Shown here piece after piece: positions 41,100 through 47,080 of a stretch of DNA of 64,000 nt. The stretch is from Microtetraspora glauca (lineage in GTDB: Bacteria; Actinomycetota; Actinomycetes; Streptomycetales; Streptomycetaceae): the NCBI GenBank assembly GCA_000721275.1, contig JOFO01000005.1:124001-188000 (forward strand). The letters run 5' to 3'. The first letter of the stretch is position 1. The number at the start of each line of letters is the position of its first letter. The notes under the pieces were generated by a model. It had not been told where the DNA came from. It made no database searches and worked only from the letters and a program-made list of their open reading frames with translations. A program made the translations under genes and the position numbers.

Positions 41100-41125
41100 G
41101 GCATCTCCCGAGTGGCTGTGAGCGG

Positions 41126-41140
41126 TCCGAACAGTTCGGA
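41126..41140. promoter_or_regulatory. Perfect inverted repeat upstream of pobA (IclR operator candidate)
   Basis: TCCGAACAGTTCGGA is a perfect 6-bp dyad around CAG, 27 bases upstream of the pobA start, with an extra half-site CCGAAC at 41146-41151. The position between the IclR regulator and pobA suggests an operator for the aromatic-acid operon. Confidence 0.55.
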
Positions 41141-41185
41141 ACGGCCCGAACGCTGCCAGCCTGCCCAGCCCCCGGTCAGCGGTGT

Positions 41186-41200
41186 TTCCGTCAGACGGAA
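41186..41200. promoter_or_regulatory. Second CAG-centred inverted repeat in the IclR-pobA gap
   Basis: TTCCGTCAGACGGAA is another perfect 6-bp dyad around CAG, 60 bases (about six helical turns) from the first centre and 13 bases past the IclR stop. It may be a second operator or a small terminator for the regulator gene. Confidence 0.45.
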
Positions 41201-41213
41201 GCCGGTCCGGAAC

Positions 41214-41981
41214 TCAGCCCGTCGTCCGGGTACGCCTGCCGAGCTCGTCGGAGATCCCGTACGCGGCCCGCAGCAGCGGCTCCCGCAGCGCCCGCGCCCT
41301 GCTCGCGCCCCGCGCCGTGATCACGATCCCCAGCGCGGCGCTCACCGGGCCCTTCCGCCCGATCCGCACCAGCGCCGCCACCGCCACCGTGCTCTCCGAC
41401 AACTGCCGGTCGCTGACGAAGACCTGCTCGCGCCGGATCCGGTCCAGCTGCGTTCGCAGCGTCCTCGGATCGGTGACCGTGTGCCGGGTCCACGCCCGCT
41501 GCGGCGCGTCCAGCACCTCCTCCTGGATGTCCGCCGGCGCGTGCGCCAGCAGCACCCGCCCCATGCCCGTCGCCCCCACCGGGAACCGGGTCCCGACGCC
41601 CGTCAGCAGCTCCACCGACCGGTGCCCGGAGATCCGCTCCACGAAGACGAGTTCGGTGCCCTCCCGCACCGCCAGCTGCACGTTCTCGTGCGTCGCCTCG
41701 TACAGGTCCTGCATGAACGGCAGCGCCACGTCCCGCAGGATCTGCGTCCGGGGGCAGCCCGCGGCGATCTCCCACAGCCGCAGCCCCACGTGCCACGACC
41801 CGTCCTCGCCGCGCTCCAGCGCGCCCCACGCGGCCAGTTCGTTCACCACCCGGTGCGCGGTGCTCAGGGCCAGGCCGGTGCGCTGGGCGATCTCGGATAG
41901 TGTCTGGGCGGGGTGCTCGCGGTCGAAGGCCGCCAGGACCTCCAGGACCTTTCCCGCCGCCGTGCTCCGGGTCGTGCTCAC
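41214..41981 (-). CDS. IclR-family regulator of the pob-lig operon
   Basis: 255 residues. The winged helix (about 8-65: STAAGKVLEVLAAFDREHPAQTLSEIAQRTGLALSTAHRVVNEL) is followed by an IclR effector domain (NVQLAVREGTELVFVERISGHRSVELLTGVGTRFPVGATGMGRVLLA). The GTG at 41981 fits the usual IclR N-terminus; a longer in-frame start at 42041 has no support. PobR and PcaU regulators of 4-hydroxybenzoate and protocatechuate use are IclR proteins, so 4-hydroxybenzoate or protocatechuate is a likely effector. Confidence 0.85.
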   Translation of the reverse strand: MSTTRSTAAGKVLEVLAAFDREHPAQTLSEIAQRTGLALSTAHRVVNELAAWGALERGEDGSWHVGLRLWEIAAGCPRTQILRDVALPFMQDLYEATHENVQLAVREGTELVFVERISGHRSVELLTGVGTRFPVGATGMGRVLLAHAPADIQEEVLDAPQRAWTRHTVTDPRTLRTQLDRIRREQVFVSDRQLSESTVAVAALVRIGRKGPVSAALGIVITARGASRARALREPLLRAAYGISDELGRRTRTTG

Positions 41982-42103
41982 GCCGCCAGTCTCGCAGACC
42001 GGTACGAGCCCCAGGGCCGGGCGTGCCCACCCTCCTTCCACCCCCCTTCCACCCCCCTTCCGCCTCCCGCAGGCGACGCAGACATCACGACCGAGGAGTC
42101 GAC

Positions 42104-42799
42104 GTGCACCGTGAACTCGTGGGGCTGTCCTCGATGGCGACCCGTCCGATACTCGCCGACCTGTCCGAGCACCTCCGGCGCGCCCACGGCACGCCGGTCC
42201 GCTTCGAGTCCGCCGGCGGCGTCGAGATCGCCCGCCGGGTCCGGGAGGGCGCCCGGGCGGACCTCCTGGTGCTCGCCGAGGGCGCCCTGGCCGCCCTGGA
42301 CCGGGAGGGCCACCTGCTCGCCGGCTCCGCGCGTCCCCTGTGGGTCTCGCAGGTCGTGGCCGCGGTGCCGGCCGGCGCCCCGGCGCCCGCCCTGGACTCG
42401 GTGGCCGGCCTCCGTACCGCCCTGACGTCGGCGCGGAGCGTCGCGTACTCCACCGGCCCCAGCGGCACCGCCCTCCTGGACCTGCTCGACCGCCTCGGCC
42501 TGGCCGGCGCTCTCGCCGGCCGCCTCGTCCAGGCCCCGCCCGGCGTCCCCGCCGGCACCCTCCTGGCCTCAGGCCGTGCCGACCTCGCCTTCCAGCAGCA
42601 CAGCGAACTGATGGACCTTCCGGGCGTCACCGTCCTCGGCCCGCTGCCGGGCGACACGGCGATCACCTCCGTCTTCGCTGCCGCCGTCCTGGCGTCGTCC
42701 GCCGACCCCGCCCCCGCCCTCGCCGCGCTCGACCTCCTCGCCACGGAGGAGGCGACGCGCCGCGCCGCCGCCCGGGGGATGACGCCGGCCGGTCCCTGA
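42104..42799 (+). CDS. ModA-like type 2 solute-binding-fold protein without a signal peptide
   Basis: 231 residues from a GTG at 42104 with GAGGAG at 42093-42098. The fold signs are those of molybdate-type binding proteins: ILADLSEHLRRAHGTPVRFESAGGVEIARRVREGARADLLVLAEG, SVAYSTGPSGTALLDLLDRLGL and GRADLAFQQHSELMDLPGVTVLGPLP. No signal peptide or lipobox and no ABC genes follow, so it is probably cytoplasmic. It may sense or bind a small carboxylate linked to the neighbouring aromatic operon; that is inference from its divergent position. Confidence 0.72.
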   Translation: MHRELVGLSSMATRPILADLSEHLRRAHGTPVRFESAGGVEIARRVREGARADLLVLAEGALAALDREGHLLAGSARPLWVSQVVAAVPAGAPAPALDSVAGLRTALTSARSVAYSTGPSGTALLDLLDRLGLAGALAGRLVQAPPGVPAGTLLASGRADLAFQQHSELMDLPGVTVLGPLPGDTAITSVFAAAVLASSADPAPALAALDLLATEEATRRAAARGMTPAGP

Positions 42800-42822
42800 C
42801 CGGCGGCCCGCGCCGCCGGCGC

Positions 42823-43200
42823 TCACTCCCGGACCAGGCAGAACGGGTGACCCGCCGGGTCGGCGTAGACGCGCCAGCTCCGCTTGCCGTCGCCGTCGTC
42901 GAGCAGGGTCGCGCCCAGCGCGAGGGCCTGCGCGTGGGCGCCGTCCAGGTCCGCCACGCCCAGGTCCAGGTGGAACTGCGCCGGGTGCGCGGGATCCGGC
43001 CAGCGGGGCGGACGGTGGTCGGCGACCCGCTGGAACGCGAGCACCAGGCCGCCGTCGGTGTGCAGCGTCGACCAGTCGTCGTCGAGCGACCAGCGGGGAT
43101 CCGGGCGGTCGATGTCGCCGCCGAGCAGCCCCTCGTAGAACCGGGCGAGTTCCCTGACGTCCGGACAGTCCAGCACCACGCACTGCAGTTTGGCCTTCAC
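42823..43200 (-). CDS. VOC/glyoxalase-like protein
   Basis: 125 residues: LQCVVLDCPDVRELARFYEGLLG, PAQFHLDLGVADLDGAHAQALALGATLL and VYADPAGHPFCLVRE. A typical two-module VOC protein; the DPAGHPFCLV ending is standard in actinobacteria. The start is GTG at 43200. The reaction is unknown. It is distinct from the similar gene at 33689-34069. Confidence 0.82.
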   Translation of the reverse strand: MKAKLQCVVLDCPDVRELARFYEGLLGGDIDRPDPRWSLDDDWSTLHTDGGLVLAFQRVADHRPPRWPDPAHPAQFHLDLGVADLDGAHAQALALGATLLDDGDGKRSWRVYADPAGHPFCLVRE

Positions 43201-43231
43201 GCGGGCAGCCTAGAGGACACGGGCGGCGCGG

Positions 43232-43858
43232 TCAGGCGGAGTCGTCGCGCGGCACACCGGTCTCCGGCCCGACCGCCGGCAGGGAGTCGAGCCAGGCGAG
43301 GAGGCGGTCGCCCTCGCGGGTCATCACCTCCGGGTCGCGCAGGGCGTTGGCCATGAGGGACATGCCCTGGTAGCCGGAGACGAGGGTGAGGGCCAGGCCG
43401 TCCGGGTCGGGCAGGCCGAGCGCCCGGAACTGCCGCGCCGCCCAGTCCAGCAGGCGGCGGATCACCGTGCCGGCCTCGGCGTCGAGGGTTCCGTCGGCGC
43501 GCTTGTCGAGCTCGACGGCGAGCGTGCCGGTCGGGCAGCCGAAGCGGGCGGCGGTGTCGCGCTGGGCGACCCAGCCCTCGACCAGCGCCTTCAGGCGCTC
43601 GCGCGGATCGTCCAACTCGTCCAGGCGGGCGGCGAGTTCGTCCAGGTGCGCGGAGTGCTCGCCGAGCGCGGCCCGGACGAGCTCGTCCTTGGTCTTGAAG
43701 TAGTAGTAGACGTTCCCGACGGGGACGTCGGCCTCGCGGGCGATGTCGGCCAGGGTGGTCCGTTCGACCCCCTGCTCGTGGAGGACCTTGGCCGCCGCGG
43801 CCGTGAGCCGCCGCCGCTTCTGGGTCGCCTGTTCCCGCCGGTTCGGTGAGTTGGTCAC
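43232..43858 (-). CDS. TetR-family regulator
   Basis: 208 residues. N-terminal HTH about 12-58 (RRLTAAAAKVLHEQGVERTTLADIAREADVPVGNVYYYFKTKDELV) with the YYYFKTKDEL recognition-helix end, then a mostly helical ligand domain with GCPTGTLAVEL. It is divergent from an NmrA-like oxidoreductase with 93 bases between, which is the usual arrangement of a TetR repressor and its target. Confidence 0.88.
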   Translation of the reverse strand: MTNSPNRREQATQKRRRLTAAAAKVLHEQGVERTTLADIAREADVPVGNVYYYFKTKDELVRAALGEHSAHLDELAARLDELDDPRERLKALVEGWVAQRDTAARFGCPTGTLAVELDKRADGTLDAEAGTVIRRLLDWAARQFRALGLPDPDGLALTLVSGYQGMSLMANALRDPEVMTREGDRLLAWLDSLPAVGPETGVPRDDSA

Positions 43859-43865
43859 CCGACTG

Positions 43866-43871
43866 ACTATA
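43866..43871 (-). promoter_or_regulatory. -10 element of the TetR gene; probable leaderless transcript
   Basis: On the - strand TATAGT lies 7 bases upstream of the GTG start, which puts transcription initiation at or next to the first codon. Several ACTNAC/CAGTCAG elements (43860-43868, 43909-43920) lie on both sides of the gap and could form the TetR operator. Confidence 0.4.
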
Positions 43872-43951
43872 GACAGCCCGGGGTGGGGGCGTGCTACGGT
43901 CGTGCCCAGTCAGTAAGTCAGCCAACTAACTCACTCACTTCGGGGGTTCTC

Positions 43952-44797
43952 ATGATCACGGTGACCGGCGCGACGGGCAACATCGGCAGGACGCTCGTGG
44001 AGCTGCTGACCGGCGCGGGCGAGGAGGTCCTCGCCGTCTCGCGGCAGCCGCGGCCGGCCGAGCCCGCGGCCGGCGTCCGCTGGATCCAGGCCGACATGGG
44101 CACGCCGGCCGGACTGCGGTCCGCGCTCGACGGGTCCCGCGCCCTCTTCCTCCTCGTCGGCGGCGAGCTCAACAGCCACGGCGAGGACCCGGCCGTCCTC
44201 CTCGACGCCGTGCGGGACTCCGGCGTCGAGCGGATCGTCCTGGTGTCGTCGCAGGTCAGCGTCACCCGGCCGACGGCGCTCTCGCACGCCCGGCTGCGCG
44301 CGTTCGAGGCCGCCGTGCGCGCCACCGGACGGGACGCCACCGTCCTGCGCCCCGGCGGCTTCGCGTCCAACGCGTTCGCCTGGGCCGAGACGGTCCGCAC
44401 CCGGCGTACGGTCCTCGCCCCGTTCGGGGACGTGGCCCTGCCGGTCGTCGACCCGGCGGACATCGCCGCCGTCGCGGCCGTCGCCCTGCGCGAGGACGGA
44501 CACGCGGGCCGTACGTACGAGCTGACCGGCCCCGAGGCCATCAGCCCGCGCCGGCAGGCGGAGGTCCTGGCGGAGGCCCTGGGGGAGGAGGTCGCGTTCG
44601 TGGAGCTGTCCCGGGCCGAGGCACACGCCCACCTCGCCGGGTTCATGCCGGAGGACGTCGTCACCGGCACCCTCGACGTCCTCGGCGTCCCGCTCCCGGA
44701 GGAGCAGAAGGTCAGCCCCGACGTGGAGGCGGTCCTCGGCCGGCCGGCCGCGCCCTTCGGCGCGTGGGTGGCCCGCAACCTCCCCGCCTTCCGGTGA
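43952..44797 (+). CDS. NmrA-like NAD(P)-binding oxidoreductase
   Basis: 281 residues, an atypical SDR with the cofactor motif MITVTGATGNIGRTLVELL at the N-terminus, RIVLVSSQVSVT, AVRATGRDATVLRPGGFASNAFAW and GRTYELTGPEAISPRRQAEVLAEAL. Members reduce quinones or act as redox sensors. The ATG at 43952 is preferred over an earlier in-frame start. It is divergent from a TetR gene that probably represses it. Confidence 0.85.
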   Translation: MITVTGATGNIGRTLVELLTGAGEEVLAVSRQPRPAEPAAGVRWIQADMGTPAGLRSALDGSRALFLLVGGELNSHGEDPAVLLDAVRDSGVERIVLVSSQVSVTRPTALSHARLRAFEAAVRATGRDATVLRPGGFASNAFAWAETVRTRRTVLAPFGDVALPVVDPADIAAVAAVALREDGHAGRTYELTGPEAISPRRQAEVLAEALGEEVAFVELSRAEAHAHLAGFMPEDVVTGTLDVLGVPLPEEQKVSPDVEAVLGRPAAPFGAWVARNLPAFR

Positions 44798-44848
44798 CCC
44801 GGGGCCGCCCCGGTCACTCGGGGCGGCCCGGGGCCACCCGGTCGGCTG

Positions 44849-44877
44849 CCCGGGGCGGGTCGGCCACCCGCCCCGGG
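44849..44877. terminator. Bidirectional hairpin between the NmrA gene and the lanthipeptide operon
   Basis: CCCGGGGCGGGT (44849-44860) pairs perfectly with ACCCGCCCCGGG (44866-44877) across a 5-base loop, ending one base before the ABC permease stop codon. A second GGCCGCCCCG/CGGGGCGGCC dyad lies at 44803-44828. Convergent transcription units meet here. Confidence 0.75.
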
Positions 44878-45741
44878 TCACTCGGGGCGGCCGAAGCGGC
44901 GGGCCGCCCACAGCAGCGCCAGCACGCCCGCGGCCAGCAGCAGACCCGCCTCCAGAACCAGCGGCGGCTGCCGCCCCGCCCATTCGACCGTCGCCGCCGA
45001 CGGCGGGCCGGGGACCCGCAGGTCGACGGAGCGGCGCAGCACGTCCACGCCGTACGCGAGCGGGTTCGCGGCGGCCAGGGCCTGCGCCCACCCCGGCAGC
45101 GACCCCAGCGGGAAGAAGCCGCCGGACAGGAACAGCAGCGGCATCATCACCAGGCCCAGCAGGGTGTGGAACGTCTCCGGACCGCGCAGTCCCACCGCCA
45201 GCGCCAGGGACAGCGCGGTCAGCGTGAACGAGACGAGGAGCATGCCGCCGAACAGCATCACCAGCAGCACCGGGTCGTACGGCAGCCCGACCGCGCCCGC
45301 CAGCGCGAGCAGGACCGCGCCCTGCACCGCCGCCACCAGCGTCCCGCCCGCGCAGCTCCCGAGCAGCAGCGTCGTCCGCCCGACCGGGGCCATCAGCAGC
45401 TCGCGCAGGTACCCGCTCTGACGGTCCGTGATCAGCCGGATGCCGACCATGATGGCCGGCGTCTGCACGGTCATCATCAGCATCCCCGGGTACAGGTACG
45501 TCCGGTAGCCGACGCCCAGCGCGGCCTCCGGGATCAGCGCGGCCAGGCCGCCGCCCAGCAGGAACAGGTACAGCACCGGGTGGAGCAGCATCACCGCGGT
45601 GGGCACGCGCTGCCGGGCCAGCCGCAGCAGGTCCCGGTGGACCAGGGCGTGCACCGCGCGCAGTTCGCGCCGGATCCGGGACGGACGGGACGTGCGCGGC
45701 GGGGCGGCGCCGTCGGGGCGCGTCAGCGGGAGCGTCGTCAT
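44878..45741 (-). CDS. ABC-2 type permease of the lanthipeptide exporter
   Basis: 287 residues with six predicted helices (TAVMLLHPVLYLFLLGGGLAAL, GTLVAAVQGAVLLALAGAVG, VMLFGGMLLVSFTLTALSLALAVG, LLGLVMMPLLFLSGGFFPLGSL and a C-terminal LLLAAGVLALLWAARRFG). SGGFFPLGSLPGWAQALAAANPLAYGVD is the ABC-2/DrrB signature. Its ATG overlaps the ATPase stop by 4 bases. It is the membrane half of the putative exporter, likely for the modified lanthipeptide or for self-protection. Confidence 0.87.
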   Translation of the reverse strand: MTTLPLTRPDGAAPPRTSRPSRIRRELRAVHALVHRDLLRLARQRVPTAVMLLHPVLYLFLLGGGLAALIPEAALGVGYRTYLYPGMLMMTVQTPAIMVGIRLITDRQSGYLRELLMAPVGRTTLLLGSCAGGTLVAAVQGAVLLALAGAVGLPYDPVLLVMLFGGMLLVSFTLTALSLALAVGLRGPETFHTLLGLVMMPLLFLSGGFFPLGSLPGWAQALAAANPLAYGVDVLRRSVDLRVPGPPSAATVEWAGRQPPLVLEAGLLLAAGVLALLWAARRFGRPE

Positions 45742-46787
45742 CGGCCGCCGCCCCCCGTCCCCTCCGGACCGGTCATGCTGCGGCCGGTGTGGTGGAAGAA
45801 GACGTCGTCGAGGGTGGGCGGGGTCGCGGAGGCCGCGTGCACGGCGACGCCGTGGACCTCCAGCGCCGCGCACAGCCGGGGGATCCAGGCGCTGCCGTCC
45901 GGCACCCGCAGCCAGATCCCGTCCGCGTCCGCGTGGACCGTGCACTCCGGCGGGACGAGCAGCCGGACGACCCGGCGGGCCGCCGCGTCGTCGCTCGTCC
46001 GCAGCACCACCCGGTCGTCCCCGATCGCCGCCTTCACCCCGGACGGCGTGCCCTGCGCCACCAGCCGCCCGCCGTCGATGATCGCGAGCCGGTCGCAGTG
46101 CTCCGCCTCCTCCAGGTAGTGCGTCGTGACGAACAGCGTGCTGCCGTTCCGTTCGCGCAGGGCCCGCAGGTGCTCCCAGATCAGGGCCCGCGCGTGCGGG
46201 TCGAGGCCGGTGGTCGGCTCGTCCAGGAACAGCACACCGGGCTCGTGCAGCAGCTGGCGGGCGATCTCCAGGCGCCGCCGCATGCCGCCCGACAGGGTGC
46301 GGACCGGCGAGCGCCGCCGGTCCGCGAGACCGGCCAGGTCCAGCACCTCCGCCGTGCGGCGGCGCACGTCGGCGCGGCGGAGCCCGTACAGGCGGGCGTG
46401 GACGCGGAGGTTCTGCTCGGCCGTCAGATCGGGGTCGAGGGCGCTGTGCTGGAAGAGCAGCCCGACCCGGCGGCGCACGCGCTCGGGCTCGGCGACGACG
46501 TCGGCGCCCGCCACGGAGGCCCGGCCCGACGTGGGACGGGCGAGCGCGCACAGCAGGGCGATGGTGGTGGACTTGCCGGCGCCGTTGGGACCGAGGAAGG
46601 CGAAGGTCTCGCCCCGGCGCACGTCCAGGTCCAGGCCCCGCACCGCGTGGGTGAGGGTGCCGTCCGGTCCGCGGTAGCTCTTGACCAGCCCGCGGGTGCT
46701 GATGGCGTACGCGGCACCGGCCGGCGCGGCGGCGGGCGGGCCGGGAGCGGCGGGGGCGGTCTCGTGGTCTCGGGCGTCGAGCTGCAT
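45738..46787 (-). CDS. ABC transporter ATPase of the lanthipeptide exporter (DrrA-like)
   Basis: 349 residues. After an Ala/Pro-rich start it has Walker A GPNGAGKSTT, the Q-loop, signature LSGGMRRRLEIA, Walker B GVLFLDEPTTGLD and the H-loop VTTHYLEEAEHCDR, then the C-terminal extension of the DrrA/CcmA group. It is coupled to the permease by an ATGA overlap and lies downstream of lanA, separated by a hairpin. The pair corresponds to the transporter genes of the venezuelin locus. Confidence 0.9.
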   Translation of the reverse strand: MQLDARDHETAPAAPGPPAAAPAGAAYAISTRGLVKSYRGPDGTLTHAVRGLDLDVRRGETFAFLGPNGAGKSTTIALLCALARPTSGRASVAGADVVAEPERVRRRVGLLFQHSALDPDLTAEQNLRVHARLYGLRRADVRRRTAEVLDLAGLADRRRSPVRTLSGGMRRRLEIARQLLHEPGVLFLDEPTTGLDPHARALIWEHLRALRERNGSTLFVTTHYLEEAEHCDRLAIIDGGRLVAQGTPSGVKAAIGDDRVVLRTSDDAAARRVVRLLVPPECTVHADADGIWLRVPDGSAWIPRLCAALEVHGVAVHAASATPPTLDDVFFHHTGRSMTGPEGTGGGGR

Positions 46788-46825
46788 GGTCCGGTCCTCG
46801 TCCAGGCGGTCGGGCGGGCGGGGCC

Positions 46826-46869
46826 TCCCCCGGCCCGCGGCTGCCCCGGGACAGCCGCGGACCGGGGGA
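46826..46869 (-). terminator. Hairpin between lanA and the transporter genes (attenuator)
   Basis: An 18-bp stem with a single G-U pair (46826-46843 with 46852-46869, 8-base loop) lies 11 bases after the lanA stop. It probably ends most transcripts after the precursor gene or stabilises its mRNA, so that much more precursor than transporter is made. Confidence 0.7.
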
Positions 46870-46880
46870 GACGGGACGCG

Positions 46881-47036
46881 CTACGCGCAGCTCACACCGA
46901 TACAGACGGTGTTGAGGAGCGTGAGCAGGCCGACGCACTCGCAGGTCGCCGCGAACGGCGCCCCGTCGACGCCGACCGGGTCGGTCTCCGGAAGGGCGTG
47001 CAGGCGGGCGAGCAGTTCGAGGTCCTGGTTCTCCAT
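46881..47036 (-). CDS. Class IV lanthipeptide precursor (venezuelin-like LanA)
   Basis: 51 residues from an ATG at 47036, preceded by AAGGAGATTGCC, an ideal ribosome site. The leader (about 1-28: MENQDLELLARLHALPETDP, then VGVDGAPF) is acidic and helical with the LELLARL-type motif recognised by LanL/LanKC enzymes. The core from about residue 29 holds Thr31, Cys32, Cys34, Thr39, Thr43, Cys45, Ser49 and Cys50: four Cys and four Ser/Thr, so up to four (methyl)lanthionine rings. From memory it is almost identical to S. venezuelae VenA. It sits 44 bases downstream of lanL. It is too short for standard gene calling. Confidence 0.93.
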   Translation of the reverse strand: MENQDLELLARLHALPETDPVGVDGAPFAATCECVGLLTLLNTVCIGVSCA

Positions 47037-47080
47037 GGCAATCTCCTTCTTCCGTGAGGTGGCGGCAGGCTCTCTGCCGC

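Noticed and set aside
38706..41900. 1064-codon + strand frame opposite pobA, ligJ and ligK
   Set aside because: Repetitive Arg/Gly/Val/Ala composition; it crosses three well-identified genes and an intergenic region, so it is an artefact of base composition.
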